Shown here: piece by piece, positions 16,274 through 26,572 of the stretch
How the letters are laid out: each line of letters opens with the position of its first letter
How positions within the stretch are numbered: the stretch's first letter is position 1
NCBI RefSeq assembly: GCF_010091925.1
Contig: NZ_WVID01000015.1
Span: forward strand, 124,001 to 188,000
Reading direction: 5' to 3'
Length of the DNA stretch: 64,000 nt
Origin: Nostoc sp. B(2019)
GTDB lineage: Bacteria; Cyanobacteriota; Cyanobacteriia; Cyanobacteriales; Nostocaceae
Notes under the pieces: model-generated
What the model saw: only the letters and a program-made list of their open reading frames with translations
Databases searched by the model: none
What the model was told of the DNA's origin: nothing
Translations under genes and position numbers: made by a program

Positions 16274-16308
16274 AAAAAATTGACCAATAACGAAAGGTCA
16301 ATTTTTTT
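16274..16308. terminator. Bidirectional terminator between methyltransferase and amylase genes
   Basis: Arms AAAAAATTGACC (16274-16285) and GGTCAATTTTTT (16296-16307) pair perfectly, with a 10-nt loop; the A- and T-runs flank the stem on both strands, so it can stop transcription from either side of this convergent pair. Confidence 0.85.
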
Positions 16309-16335
16309 GATATTGGGAAGTGTTACGACATTCAA

Positions 16336-18189
16336 TTACACTAAAATTGCCATTCCAGAGGGAGGCAAATCAATCCGCACAGTTGCTCGTGCATCGTTAT
16401 GATGTTGCACAGCTACAGTTTGGTCGCGTGGTGGATGGCGTAACTGTGAATCACTCCAATCACTTTTGTATAAAAAAGTCATGGTTGAGTTGTGCGGATG
16501 CATGAAAGTATCGACTGTCACCTCTGCACCCCGGCCTTCTAAGCCGTGGGTGTTCAACACCATTAGTACCTCTGTGTCAAATAAAATCTGTGACCAAGCA
16601 ACTACTTCTCCTTGTTTAGGAATCGAGAACGGATAGTTATAAAAGGATGTCTCGCGTAGGTAGTGATGTCCTCGGCGCAATGCTTTGCCTATTTTATCTT
16701 GACGGTTGCGAATATGGGCGATCGCAGCTATCCGCAAATAAGTAGGATGGTCAATGTTAAAGAAATGACAGTCTGCTGTTTGAAATGCACCAAAAGCACC
16801 ACCAAACATTGCTTCCCGGATGTATCTATCTTCAGCAAACCGCCCTTCTTCTGCGCTGTAGTCGTGATAACCTGCGTTGCCGTCAAAAGCCTGTTCTGTC
16901 CCATAATATATAGAAGGAATTCCCGGCATAGTTAATTGCACGCCAACAACGTGAGCAACCTGTTCATAAAGGTTAGGGACGTTGCTATATGCGGCAAACC
17001 GCTGTTTCCATCCACGGGATAACATATCATGGTCATCCAAAACGGAGACATGGTATAACCCAATTTGACGGTATTTTCCGGCAATTTTATCGTCACTGTA
17101 CAAATCAAAAAACTGTTTTGGCTGCGCTAAACCCTTGGCCATTGCAGTCAAATCATTTGGGGCGCTAATAATGTCTAGTACTGCGCTCAGGTTGCGACCA
17201 ATAATATCTATGTATGCACCAGCCATCGTATCAGAAGCTATTTCTCCGGTTAACAGAAAATTATCCTTACCGATGGATTGAGCATATTCACGAATCGCAG
17301 TACAGAATTTGCGAGAATCTTCGGGAGAAACGTGCTTAACTGCATCTATCCGAAACCCATCGCAGTCAGATAGAGCAATCCAATACTGATATACTCTCGC
17401 TATAGCCGCAATCACTTGATTGTTTTCTAAGTTTAAGTCTTTGAGATCGTAAAAGTCGCCACGGCGGAATTCTGCATTGGGACTCAGTGGGTCTTCCCAA
17501 TATGACACATCCCACCGGCCAATTTCGCCAGCACGGGTATACCAATCGAGATTTTGAAATTCTTGGGGCCAAACGCCATCGTCGGGGGTGGCGATTTCCG
17601 GGATACTTTCCCCATTGTGAGAACGCCAGCCATGAACGGGATAGGGAGGAGAGAAGCGGTAAGGCATTGTACTAGAACTACCACTTTCATCCTGATAAAA
17701 CCAGTTGTTACCGCTATGGTTGTAGATTATATCTAGGATGACGTACATGCTGCGATCGTGGGCAGCATCAATTAAATCTCTTAAATCCTGGCGAGTTCCA
17801 AAGCGGGGGTCAATATCCAAAAAGTTTTGAATACCGTAACCGTGGTAAGTTTCTAAGTCTGGGCGTTGTCGCCAAGGTGGATTCAGCCAAAGCGTTGTTA
17901 CTCCCAGTCGTTGCAAGTAATCTAACTTACTCTTAACTCCCCTAAGAGTACCACCAACGAACTTGTTACCAGCTGCCATCCAGCTAGCTTTATCTTTGAC
18001 TTGAAATCTTAATGGGTTAGTGCGGTCAAAAAGTTCTCTTTGATTTTCATCACCATCACTGAATCTATCCGGTAGCAACTGATACAAAATCTGGTCGCGC
18101 CAACTGACAGGACTCAGTTGAACCCTTCCACGTGGCTTTAGGTCTGCTTCGGAAAGTTTTTGGGGTGCAAATTCTTCAACTTTAGCCAT
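16336..18189 (-). CDS. GH13 alpha-amylase family glycosidase
   Basis: This 617-residue protein has the four GH13 signature regions in order: DIIYNHSG (region I), GFRIDAVKHV (region II, nucleophile Asp), GEIAS (region III, acid/base Glu) and VLDDHDM (region IV). The N-terminus (WRDQILYQLLPDRFSDGD) is like neopullulanase/cyclomaltodextrinase-type and bacterial alpha-amylases. No signal peptide is visible, so it probably acts in the cytoplasm on glycogen-derived or maltooligosaccharide substrates. Start ATG 18189. It is convergent with the methyltransferase and has no clear link to the neighbouring hyp genes. Confidence 0.9.
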   Translation of the reverse strand: MAKVEEFAPQKLSEADLKPRGRVQLSPVSWRDQILYQLLPDRFSDGDENQRELFDRTNPLRFQVKDKASWMAAGNKFVGGTLRGVKSKLDYLQRLGVTTLWLNPPWRQRPDLETYHGYGIQNFLDIDPRFGTRQDLRDLIDAAHDRSMYVILDIIYNHSGNNWFYQDESGSSSTMPYRFSPPYPVHGWRSHNGESIPEIATPDDGVWPQEFQNLDWYTRAGEIGRWDVSYWEDPLSPNAEFRRGDFYDLKDLNLENNQVIAAIARVYQYWIALSDCDGFRIDAVKHVSPEDSRKFCTAIREYAQSIGKDNFLLTGEIASDTMAGAYIDIIGRNLSAVLDIISAPNDLTAMAKGLAQPKQFFDLYSDDKIAGKYRQIGLYHVSVLDDHDMLSRGWKQRFAAYSNVPNLYEQVAHVVGVQLTMPGIPSIYYGTEQAFDGNAGYHDYSAEEGRFAEDRYIREAMFGGAFGAFQTADCHFFNIDHPTYLRIAAIAHIRNRQDKIGKALRRGHHYLRETSFYNYPFSIPKQGEVVAWSQILFDTEVLMVLNTHGLEGRGAEVTVDTFMHPHNSTMTFLYKSDWSDSQLRHPPRDQTVAVQHHNDARATVRIDLPPSGMAILV

Positions 18190-18562
18190 GAGGATTTACG
18201 CATTGATATGAAAATTAAAACATTCACCTCCCATGTTTGGAAAATTACTTTTATTTGTCATGAATCCACAGAGGGATTTGATTATAAAACTAGTCTTTTA
18301 TAAAGAGTAGCGATCGCGCTTGACACTGAATTGGAAACGCGATCGCTTAAAATAATTTCAGACTGCTGCTTTAAGCAATAGTTTCCCATAAAAAATGGAT
18401 ACTGAGCGATCGCAATCTTAGCAGTTAAGTAGAACAGGGTAAAGAATTAAAGGTTTGTAGTGAGAACTTCAGTTCTCAAAAAAGGACTAAAGTCCTTACT
18501 AAGAACTAAATTTCGGCAAGTTTACATTATTTCACATAGTTTGTTTTTTCAAGTCGTTCTAC
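18190..18562. other. Intergenic region between the amylase and hypB, with HIP1 sites and a double palindrome
   Basis: No gene is seen. There are three HIP1-like GCGATCGC sites (about 18310, 18339, 18405). A double palindrome starts at about 18457: GAGAACT-TC-AGTTCTC (18462-18477) and AGGACT-AA-AGTCCT (18483-18496), preceded by GTAGT. The first half has the same layout as the hairpin between hupS and hupL. Confidence 0.6.
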
Positions 18563-19408
18563 TTAGACAGAAAATGGGGTTGATAATTCTGTTACCTTTT
18601 GAGATAGCCATTTATACCAACTATCTAATCCTATTCCTGTAGTTACGGAAACCTGAAAAATCTGAATTTGAGGATTTACTTGCTGAGCATATTCTATGCA
18701 CTTTTGAACATCAAACTGTACATAAGGTAGTAAATCAATTTTAGTGAGAATCATAACCTCACTAGCACGGAATATATGGGGATATTTTATCGGCTTATCT
18801 TCTCCCTCCGTCACAGAGAGAATCACAACTTTTGCTTGTTCTCCCAAATCAAATAAGGCTGGACAAACCAGATTACCAACATTCTCAATCATCACCACTG
18901 AATTCAGCGGCGGATTCAATTGGTGTAAACCCCTGTCTATCATTGATGCATCAAGATGACAGCCTGTTCCGGTATTAATTTGGATTACTTTACAACCTGT
19001 TTCTTTAATCTTTTGAGCATCATTAGTAGTTTCTTGGTCGCCTTCAATAACACTAATAGATAATTGATGCTTTAAATCATTAATAGTTTTAGTTAAGAGA
19101 GTTGTTTTCCCTGCACCAGGAGAACTCATTAAATTTAATGCTAAAATATTTCGACCTTTAAACCATCCTCGATTTTGGGCTGCTAACAAGTTATTTTTGG
19201 CTAAAATATCTTGTTCCAAAGATATAGTTGTGCCATGTACTTGAGCATGGATTTGAGATGCTTCTGTGTGAATATTGTGACTATGAGAATGGGTGATAAC
19301 AGTACCATCAGGTAAAGTGTGGGTATGATGGTGGTGTTCAACGTCACTTGCTTCCAAATTGGTTATTTTGGTTTCGCCATTATCAGAACAACCGCAAGTT
19401 ACACACAT
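18563..19408 (-). CDS. hypB: Hydrogenase nickel incorporation GTPase HypB
   Basis: This 281-residue protein loads nickel into the hydrogenase large subunit using GTP. It starts with a CVTCGC metal motif, followed by a histidine-rich segment (EHHHHTHTL, THSHSHNIH) that can store nickel or zinc. The P-loop is LMSSPGAGKTTLL (around residue 92), followed by EGDQET, GTGCHLDASM and the specificity loop LTKIDLLPY. It is the last gene of the hyp operon, and overlaps the hypA end by 10 bp. Confidence 0.97.
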   Translation of the reverse strand: MCVTCGCSDNGETKITNLEASDVEHHHHTHTLPDGTVITHSHSHNIHTEASQIHAQVHGTTISLEQDILAKNNLLAAQNRGWFKGRNILALNLMSSPGAGKTTLLTKTINDLKHQLSISVIEGDQETTNDAQKIKETGCKVIQINTGTGCHLDASMIDRGLHQLNPPLNSVVMIENVGNLVCPALFDLGEQAKVVILSVTEGEDKPIKYPHIFRASEVMILTKIDLLPYVQFDVQKCIEYAQQVNPQIQIFQVSVTTGIGLDSWYKWLSQKVTELSTPFSV

Positions 19409-19740
19409 ACTTCCTCTATTTCTATTTCCTTAATTTTCAATTCTTCACCAGCGATTAAATCTAATCGCATGCTACCGCATTTACAGATACCAAAGGGTTT
19501 ATCTAAAGGAATTTCTGCACTACATTGGCAACATCGTCCTAAGCCAGGAATTTCCCTAATTTCTAATATCGCCCCTGCTAAAACTGTATTTTGAGTGCAA
19601 ATATCAAAACAAAATTGCACAGCATCAGGCATAACAGCTGAAAGTTGACCAATTTCTAATAGAACACGTTGCACTTTTGCCCCTTTAGCGTGTTCAGCTA
19701 CAATGGCTACAATATTTTGGGTAATTCCTAATTCATGCAT
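19399..19740 (-). CDS. hypA: Hydrogenase nickel metallochaperone HypA
   Basis: The 113-residue protein begins MHELGITQNIV, with the nickel-binding MHE motif of HypA at the very N-terminus; this fixes the start at 19740 rather than an in-frame ATG 24 bp upstream. The zinc site is seen as CCQCSAEI and CKCGSMRLDLIAGEELKI (family CxxC pairs). It delivers Ni to HupL together with HypB. Gap to hypE is 17 bp; its end overlaps the hypB start by 10 bp. Confidence 0.96.
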   Translation of the reverse strand: MHELGITQNIVAIVAEHAKGAKVQRVLLEIGQLSAVMPDAVQFCFDICTQNTVLAGAILEIREIPGLGRCCQCSAEIPLDKPFGICKCGSMRLDLIAGEELKIKEIEIEEVCV

Positions 19741-19757
19741 ATAAAAACTATCAATTA

Positions 19758-20861
19758 TTAACAAATACGCGGCAGTTGTTCACCAACTAACATATCAACA
19801 ATTCGTTCTGTGCCAAAAGCTGTTTTTAACAAGACAACGCCTGGAGGTGAAGGTATAACTTCGCCAATAATACAAGCATCTTTTCCCGCAGGGTGGGATT
19901 TCATAGCTGATAAAACAACTTCTGCATTTTCGCCCGGTACTATTACTACTAACTTACCTTCATTTGCTAGATATAAAGGATCTAAACCTAAAATTTCACA
20001 AATCCCTTTTACTTCTTCGCGCACTGGGATAGACTGCTCATACAGACGAATTCCCACATCAGAACTGAGAGCAAATTCATTTATAACTGTAGCTAAACCA
20101 CCGCGAGTTGCATCCCGCATAGCATGAACTTTTGGACAAACATTGAGAATGGTTTTCACTAAACTATATAATGACTTACAGTCACTTTCTATATTAGTTT
20201 CTAAGGCTAATTCACCACGGGCAATTAAAATTGCTGCTCCATGATTGCCCAATTCGCCATTAATAATTACTGCATCTCCAGGTTGAAGATTGTGAGCAGA
20301 AATAGTAATTTCTGAAGGAATGACACCAATACCAGCGGTATTAATAAATAGTTTATCTACAGCACCACGATGTACAACTTTTGTATCACCCGTGACAATT
20401 TGCACGCCTGCATTTTTCGCAGCTAATTTCATACTCGCAGCAACCCGCCGTAGGGTTTCTACAGGTAGTCCTTCTTCTAAAATCACGCTACAAGTCAGAT
20501 ATAAAGGTTTAGCACCACTAACAGCTAAATCATTAACTGTGCCGTTAATAGCTAATTCTCCTATATCACCGCCGGGAAAAAATAAAGGGTCTACGACATA
20601 AGAATCTGTAGTAAAAGCTAGTCTGTCTCCCTGTTTTATGAGACTGTTTAGATCAAAAGTGGCTTGGTCTTCTAATTGGGAGAGAATCGGATTATCAAAA
20701 TTACTGACAAAGATATCATCAATTAAATCGCGCATGGCTTTTCCACCACTGCCATGTGCGAGATTTATATGAGTATCTTGTACTTTTCCTTGGCGGCGGC
20801 GAACTTGTTCTATTTTTTGAAAGAGGGGATTTTGTGCTGAATTAGTGGGATAAAGATTCAT
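19758..20861 (-). CDS. hypE: Hydrogenase maturation protein HypE
   Basis: This 367-residue protein dehydrates the thiocarboxamide that HypF attaches to its C-terminal cysteine, producing the cyanide ligand for the NiFe site. It has the PurM/ThiL-like fold text LAHGSGGKAMRDLIDD, TTDSYVVDPLFFPGGDIG and MRDATRGGLATVINE. The C-terminus ends PRIC, the invariant reactive cysteine. It is in the hyp operon, 58 bp after hypD. Confidence 0.97.
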   Translation of the reverse strand: MNLYPTNSAQNPLFQKIEQVRRRQGKVQDTHINLAHGSGGKAMRDLIDDIFVSNFDNPILSQLEDQATFDLNSLIKQGDRLAFTTDSYVVDPLFFPGGDIGELAINGTVNDLAVSGAKPLYLTCSVILEEGLPVETLRRVAASMKLAAKNAGVQIVTGDTKVVHRGAVDKLFINTAGIGVIPSEITISAHNLQPGDAVIINGELGNHGAAILIARGELALETNIESDCKSLYSLVKTILNVCPKVHAMRDATRGGLATVINEFALSSDVGIRLYEQSIPVREEVKGICEILGLDPLYLANEGKLVVIVPGENAEVVLSAMKSHPAGKDACIIGEVIPSPPGVVLLKTAFGTERIVDMLVGEQLPRIC

Positions 20862-20918
20862 ATTAAAACGCAGAGGAACGCTGAGGTTAGCGCGGAGTAA
20901 CGCAGAGTATTTGAAGGA

Positions 20919-22103
20919 TTAATCCAAATAGATACCGCAAGAAGGAAGGGGTTTTCGAGTTATAGGTATCTTTTGTTTTTCAGCTATTTTTTTCTTGGCA
21001 ATATTAGATAGTCGTCCATATTTGTAGTAAGCTGCACAAGCACCTTCGGAAGATACCATACAAGTACCAATGGGTGTTTCGGGAGTACAAGCTGTACCAA
21101 ATACTTTGCATTGCCAAGGTTTTAATACGCCTTTAAGAATTTCTCCACATTGACAAGCTTTATGGTCGGCTACTTTGAGATTAGGAATGGTAAATTTAAG
21201 TTCGGCATCAAATTGGGCGTATTCGGGTCGAATTTTTAAGCCAGAATAGGGTATATCTCCCAAGCCTCGCCAATCAAAACTATCTCGCACAGCAAAAACT
21301 TTGTTCATAGCTTGAAGCGCTGTTGTATTTCCAGCTTTCTGTACTATGCGGTTATATTGATTTTCGACTTCACAACGATTTTCTATTAGCTGTTGCAACA
21401 GCATCCAAATTGATTGGAGAATATCTAAAGGTTCAAATCCTGAGATCACAATTGGCTTATGATATTGTTGGGCAATAAATTCATAAGGCTCAGTGCCAAT
21501 TACCATGCTGACATGACCAGGGCCAACAAATCCATCTAGTTGCAAGTCGGGATTATCTAGCAGTGCTTTGAGGGCGGGAATCACGAGGACGTGATTGGAA
21601 AACATACTAAAGTTATGAATTTTTTCGGCTGCTGCTTGCAGGATGGTGAAGGCGGTGCTGGGGGCGGTGGTTTCAAAGCCTAGGGCGAAGAAGACTACTT
21701 CTTTACTGGGGTTATCTCTGGCAATTTGCAGGCTATCTAAGGGAGAGTACACCATACGGACATCTGCGCCTGTAGCTTTGGCTTGCAACAAGCTAGTTTT
21801 GGAACCGGGAACTCGCATGGTATCGCCAAATGTGGCCAGGATGACGTTATCATTTTGGGAGATTGCGATCGCATCATCTAACCTACCCTTTGGCATCACG
21901 CATACTGGACAACCAGGCCCGTGAATTAATTCAATGGCGTCGGGCAGAATTTCTTCAATACCGTACTTAAATATAGAATGAGTATGCCCGCCGCATACTT
22001 CCATGATTTTGATTGGTTTTTCTAGTTGCTGGCATAATTTTGCAATTTCGCGGCGTAAGGCTTCAGCTTTTTCGGGTTCTCGGAATTCGTCAACGTATTT
22101 CAT
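20919..22103 (-). CDS. hypD: Hydrogenase maturation protein HypD
   Basis: The 394-residue FeS protein works with HypC and HypE to assemble the Fe(CN)2CO unit. Family motifs include EVCGGHTHSIFKYGI (around residue 35), HGPGCPVCVMP, FFALGFETTAPST, GFVGPGHVSMVIG and the C-terminal cysteine cluster CQCGEILKG ... CKVFGTACTPETPIGTCMVS. The length is normal. Confidence 0.97.
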   Translation of the reverse strand: MKYVDEFREPEKAEALRREIAKLCQQLEKPIKIMEVCGGHTHSIFKYGIEEILPDAIELIHGPGCPVCVMPKGRLDDAIAISQNDNVILATFGDTMRVPGSKTSLLQAKATGADVRMVYSPLDSLQIARDNPSKEVVFFALGFETTAPSTAFTILQAAAEKIHNFSMFSNHVLVIPALKALLDNPDLQLDGFVGPGHVSMVIGTEPYEFIAQQYHKPIVISGFEPLDILQSIWMLLQQLIENRCEVENQYNRIVQKAGNTTALQAMNKVFAVRDSFDWRGLGDIPYSGLKIRPEYAQFDAELKFTIPNLKVADHKACQCGEILKGVLKPWQCKVFGTACTPETPIGTCMVSSEGACAAYYKYGRLSNIAKKKIAEKQKIPITRKPLPSCGIYLD

Positions 22104-22319
22104 AGGGATTTAGGAATAGTAGGTTTTACCTATAAATTCATTTCGCTATTTTGTAAAATATTTTTTTTACGAACCGCCAAGGACGCCAAGGAAGAAGGAA
22201 AGGCGTGAGTTTGAAAATTAGTAGATTACACTTATTACAAAAGTCCTCATTCTCAACTCTTTCTCTGCGCCTCCGCGCCTCTGCGTGAGGCAAAAACATT
22301 TATCCAACAGGTCTATTAT

Positions 22320-22580
22320 TTAATTACTAATAGTTGCTTGTGCTGCTGCTAATTCTTGCAATAATTGTAATGTTTCCGCCGCTTCTTGTTCATTAATTCG
22401 ATTCATGGCAAAGCCAACATGCACTAGCACCCAATCCCCAACACAAGATTCCGGGGGATGTTGTTCGTCAACAATGCACGCAATATTTACTTGGCGCTTG
22501 ACGCCACCAATGTTAACAATGGCTAATTTATGGTTAACGTTGGTGATTTCGATAATTTGTCCGGGAATTCCTAAGCACAT
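22320..22580 (-). CDS. hypC: Hydrogenase assembly chaperone HypC
   Basis: The 86-residue protein begins MCLGIPGQIIEI; the N-terminal Cys2 is the residue that binds the iron fragment. The rest shows the OB-fold HypC pattern (GVKRQVNIACI, GDWVLVHVGFAMNRINEQEA). It escorts the Fe(CN)2CO unit from HypD to HupL. It lies between hypF and hypD with an intergenic gap of about 216 bp to hypD that contains AC-rich low-complexity text. Confidence 0.97.
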   Translation of the reverse strand: MCLGIPGQIIEITNVNHKLAIVNIGGVKRQVNIACIVDEQHPPESCVGDWVLVHVGFAMNRINEQEAAETLQLLQELAAAQATISN

Positions 22581-22675
22581 TATTATTTTCCTTTTTTAAG
22601 GATAAACGAACCATAGAGGCACAGAGAACACAGAGAAAATAATTTATGAGAGAAATTTTGTTAAAATATTAAGGA

Positions 22676-25018
22676 TTAAGTCATAATTTGAGCGGCTGTA
22701 ATGACGGCTTGTCCTAGAGATATACCGCCATCGTTAGCAGGAACTAAGCTGTGTATAAGTACATTTATTCCTAATATTTTTAACCGCTTAGTAACTTGTT
22801 CTAACAATACAGCATTTTGAAATACACCTCCTGTTAAGGCTACTTGATTAATCGTATTTTCTTGACAAAGACGATTAACCATTGCTGTAATGAAATCAGC
22901 TAAACTTTTATGAAATTTGGCAGCTATAATTGGTTGTGAAATCTGCTGCTGCAAGTCATTGAGTAAAGCTTGCCACATTGGACTTGGGTCTATATAATAA
23001 ATATTATCTAAAAATCTAAAATTAAAAGAATAACTTACTATTTCTTTATTATTATTTAAGCTGTTGATATCGACTAGTGCTTCCATTTCAATTGCTGCTT
23101 GTCCTTCATAGCTACACTCTTCAGGGCAAATACCGATAGCCGCAGCTACGGCATCGAACAACCGTCCCACTGAGGATGTTAGAGGTGAGTTAATCCCTTT
23201 TTCCATAAGCTGATTGAGTAGCTGAAGTGGCTTTTGTTTCAAAAATTGTATAATTTCTAAATCCGCATATTGTTGTTGGTAATTATCCCAAACATCAGTA
23301 GCTATTAAATGGGCATAGGTATTACGCCAAGGTTGATAAATTGCTTGTGTACCGCCAATCATTGCTACTGGTTGAAATGTTGCTAGGCGCTTAAATCTAC
23401 GATAATCTGCTAATATAAATTCTCCACCCCAGAGTGTATCATCTGCACCGTAACCCAGTCCATCTAAAGCGATGCCTAAAACTGGAGGCGAATCTAGAGG
23501 AATACCATTTTCTGCCATGCAAGCAGCAATGTGGGCATGATGATGTTGGATTGGATAAAGTTTGATTTGATTAGCGGCTGCTAGTTCTTTGCCGAGTTTG
23601 CTTGAAAGATATTCTGGATGAATATCAATGGCTATAGCTTCTGGTTTATGCTCAAATAAATTTAAGTATAAATTTAATGTATCTTGATAAGCATTAAAAA
23701 CCGCAGCATCTTCTAAATCTCCCAAATGTTGAGAAAGAATTGCTTGACCTTCACGCAACAGGCAAAAAGTATTTTTTAACTCGCTACCCATCGCTAAAAT
23801 CTGCGGCGCATTGTGAAATCCAGGTGGTAAATTAATCGGTGTTGGCGCGTATCCTCTAGCGCGGCGAATTGTTTGTACTTTATCACCAACAACCCTGACT
23901 ACTGAATCATCAACTCTATTGATAATCTCCCGATTGTGGAGGAGAAAATAATCGGCAATTGTTCCTAATTTATCTCTTGCCTCATCATTATTAATACATT
24001 GTGGTTCATCAGAAAGATTACCACTAGTTAAGACAATTGGGCGATTCATCCGCCTGAGAATTAAGTGATGCAAAGGTGTATTAGGTAGCATAAAACCGAG
24101 GGCATTTTGCCCAGGTGCAACTGAAGGCGCTATCTGTTTTTTTCCTGTCGCTTGCATTAAAACAATCGGTGCAGCAGTACTTACTAATAATTCTCTTTCT
24201 TTATCGTTGACTGTACAATATTCCTCAATTACTCTTAAATCCCGCGCCATCAAAGCAAAGGGTTTATGATAGCGTCTTTTGCGCTGACGCAGTTTTTGCA
24301 CAGTCGTTTCCTGTGTCGCATCGCAAGCTAAATGAAAACCACCTAACCCCTTAATTGCTACAATCTGACCTTTTTGCAACAGGCTACAAACGGCATCAAC
24401 ATCATCTAGCATGGAGAACATGGAAGCGGTAACAGGTTTACCATCAGCACGTTCTAGCCAAGCTGTAGGGCCACAAGTATAACAAGCTACAGGTTGAGCG
24501 TGAAAGCGACGATTTTCAACATTGTGGTATTCTTTCTGACATTCTGGACACATAGCAAACGCAGACATACTTGTATTGCATCTGTCATAAGGAATGGCAC
24601 GAAGAATACTCAGGCGAGGGCCGCAATGAGTGCAGTTAGTAAAGGGGTAACGATAAAAGCGGCTAAAGGGGTCGAAAATTTCTTGTTGGCATTGTGGACA
24701 AGTAGCAGCATCAGGAGCAATTTCTGTTTTAATTGTGTTACTAACGCTACTAGAAATTACAAAATCATTAAAGTTAAATTCACCTTTATAAGGAGTTCGT
24801 ACCAGTTGATGAATTCTAGCTAATGGCGGACATTCTTGTTGTAATCTAGCGACAAATGTTGTTAAAGCCGCTTCACTACCAGATGCCCGAATTAACACAC
24901 CCTGTCCATCATTACAAACATCACCATACAACCCACAAGCTTTAGCCAAATGATATACAGTAGGACGAAATCCCACCCCTTGAACAGTACCGTAGACTCT
25001 AATTTCTTCAATCGCCAT
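22676..25018 (-). CDS. hypF: Carbamoyltransferase HypF
   Basis: The 780-residue protein makes thiocarboxamide on HypE from carbamoyl phosphate. Domains in order: N-terminal acylphosphatase-like (VYGTVQGVGFRPTVYHLA), two CxxC-x18-CxxC zinc fingers (CPQCQQEIF..CTHCGPRL and CPECQKEY..CYTCGP), a YrdC-like domain (KGLGGFHLACDA), and a Kae1-like domain (HHHAHIAACMAENG, ALDGLGYGADDTLWGGEF). Length and order are normal. It is upstream of hypC in the operon. Confidence 0.97.
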   Translation of the reverse strand: MAIEEIRVYGTVQGVGFRPTVYHLAKACGLYGDVCNDGQGVLIRASGSEAALTTFVARLQQECPPLARIHQLVRTPYKGEFNFNDFVISSSVSNTIKTEIAPDAATCPQCQQEIFDPFSRFYRYPFTNCTHCGPRLSILRAIPYDRCNTSMSAFAMCPECQKEYHNVENRRFHAQPVACYTCGPTAWLERADGKPVTASMFSMLDDVDAVCSLLQKGQIVAIKGLGGFHLACDATQETTVQKLRQRKRRYHKPFALMARDLRVIEEYCTVNDKERELLVSTAAPIVLMQATGKKQIAPSVAPGQNALGFMLPNTPLHHLILRRMNRPIVLTSGNLSDEPQCINNDEARDKLGTIADYFLLHNREIINRVDDSVVRVVGDKVQTIRRARGYAPTPINLPPGFHNAPQILAMGSELKNTFCLLREGQAILSQHLGDLEDAAVFNAYQDTLNLYLNLFEHKPEAIAIDIHPEYLSSKLGKELAAANQIKLYPIQHHHAHIAACMAENGIPLDSPPVLGIALDGLGYGADDTLWGGEFILADYRRFKRLATFQPVAMIGGTQAIYQPWRNTYAHLIATDVWDNYQQQYADLEIIQFLKQKPLQLLNQLMEKGINSPLTSSVGRLFDAVAAAIGICPEECSYEGQAAIEMEALVDINSLNNNKEIVSYSFNFRFLDNIYYIDPSPMWQALLNDLQQQISQPIIAAKFHKSLADFITAMVNRLCQENTINQVALTGGVFQNAVLLEQVTKRLKILGINVLIHSLVPANDGGISLGQAVITAAQIMT

Positions 25019-25059
25019 ACAAATCTAATTTTCAAAAATTACGAATTACGAATTACGAA

Positions 25060-26256
25060 TTACGAATTAGTATTAAACTGCCACAGCAAAACTCGATTAT
25101 TTCCAGAATCAGCTACTACCGCTGTTTTGCCAACAATTTTAATTCCATAACACCAATTTAAACTATCTCGCTTTGGTAGTCCAAAGTTGCGATTTTCGCC
25201 TTTATTTTGAAAATTTATTTGTCCTGCGATGCCTGTAGCGGGTAATGCCGAGCCATTTGCTATTGCACCCTGCAATGATAAAATTGATTCCGGTTTGCTC
25301 CATCCTAATAATCGAGAATTAGCTGTATCCGCAACTACCAACCAATCATCAGCAACTCCCACACCATAAGGCATACTCAAACTACTAGCACTAGGAAAAT
25401 AAACTCCTTGATTCATTTCCACAGAATTAAAGTTTTTTTGTCCTAACACAACTGCACAAGGGGCATTATTTTCTGTTGGCATTCCTTGCCAAATCATCAC
25501 GCGATTATTACCTGCATCAGCAACAACCAAATTCTCTCCCCAAAAAGTGATATCGTGACACCAACGCATACTCGCTGCTGTCGGAGAACCACCACCATTT
25601 TCGTTACGAGATATCATATCTGGTTGTCCTAATACTAAATCGGCAGATTGACCGTTTTCTGTTGGTAATTGATGCCAAATTAAAACCCGTCGATTACCTG
25701 TATCGGCAACAAACAGCCGTCCTTGATGGTAGAAAACACCGTAGGGCCAATGCATTGTATTAGCAGATGCTATTTGGCTTCCCCTATTAGATTCATTATT
25801 AAAAAAATTATCTTGCCCTAACACCAAATCTGCTGGAACATTGCTATCTTTTGGTAAGTTGTTCCAAATCAAAACTCGATGGTTCCAAGCATCTGCTACC
25901 GCTAAACCCTCCCCACAAGCACAAATCCCAGTTGGGACACTGAGGGTTGTCTTTCCCGGTGTACCTTTAGCATTTTGTCCTTCGTGATAAAAGTCTGGTT
26001 GTCCAATTACCCAATCAGCAGGTTGGTTATCTCTAGTAGGTAAATTTTGCCATCCCAATAACCGATGATGTCCTGTATCTGATACCCATAATAGCCCATC
26101 AGATAGTAAACAAGCACCACGAGGCCCAAACATTGTCGTAGAACTGGGTGCTAAAGGTATTACTAATTGTTGCGGTTCAAGAATATTACCTAAAATCACC
26201 TTCGCGCCCTGAGATGATAGAGGTAATTGGGGAATTACTATGTTTTTTGGTAGCAA
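25060..26256 (-). CDS. NHL-repeat beta-propeller protein of the extended hyp operon
   Basis: The 398-residue protein consists of NHL-type repeats, e.g. LWVSDTGHHRLLGW, LAVADAWNHRVLIWNNLP, LFVADTGNRRVLIWHQLP, LVVADAGNNRVMIWQGMP, LVVADTANSRLLGW and AVVADSGNNRVLLWQ; six propeller blades are visible. No signal peptide is seen. The equivalent gene (an NHL protein upstream of hypF) is part of the extended hyp operon of Nostoc sp. PCC 7120 and has been proposed to help mature the small subunit HupS; the biochemical role is not established. The gap to hypF (41 bp) holds five copies of AATTACG-type heptamers. Confidence 0.85.
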   Translation of the reverse strand: MLPKNIVIPQLPLSSQGAKVILGNILEPQQLVIPLAPSSTTMFGPRGACLLSDGLLWVSDTGHHRLLGWQNLPTRDNQPADWVIGQPDFYHEGQNAKGTPGKTTLSVPTGICACGEGLAVADAWNHRVLIWNNLPKDSNVPADLVLGQDNFFNNESNRGSQIASANTMHWPYGVFYHQGRLFVADTGNRRVLIWHQLPTENGQSADLVLGQPDMISRNENGGGSPTAASMRWCHDITFWGENLVVADAGNNRVMIWQGMPTENNAPCAVVLGQKNFNSVEMNQGVYFPSASSLSMPYGVGVADDWLVVADTANSRLLGWSKPESILSLQGAIANGSALPATGIAGQINFQNKGENRNFGLPKRDSLNWCYGIKIVGKTAVVADSGNNRVLLWQFNTNS

Positions 26257-26572
26257 TGTTTATATAGGATTAATTGTGTTTGGATATGTATGAGAATTAT
26301 CCAATCTCATTTGCATAAATTAATGTGTATCAACGGTTGCAATTTTGTATTTAAGTTTAATATTACAGTGATTTCCACGTGAATAATTTACTTTGATAAT
26401 CATAATTTAAAACAATTAGACATCGGAATTCACAGTGCTTTTAAAATCAAATAAATTGGTGTAGAATGTGCGAATTATCAAGTGCGATCGCTCAATTAAA
26501 AAATTTGTTATATAATTGCTTGAGTCATAGGCGATCGCAATTTATCACCTATGCTTAAAACCCTCTTAACTC
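26257..26572. other. Intergenic region upstream of the NHL gene
   Basis: AT-rich, with two HIP1-like sites near 26484 and 26531. No gene or clear hairpin is seen. It could hold an internal promoter for the NHL-hyp genes. Confidence 0.4.
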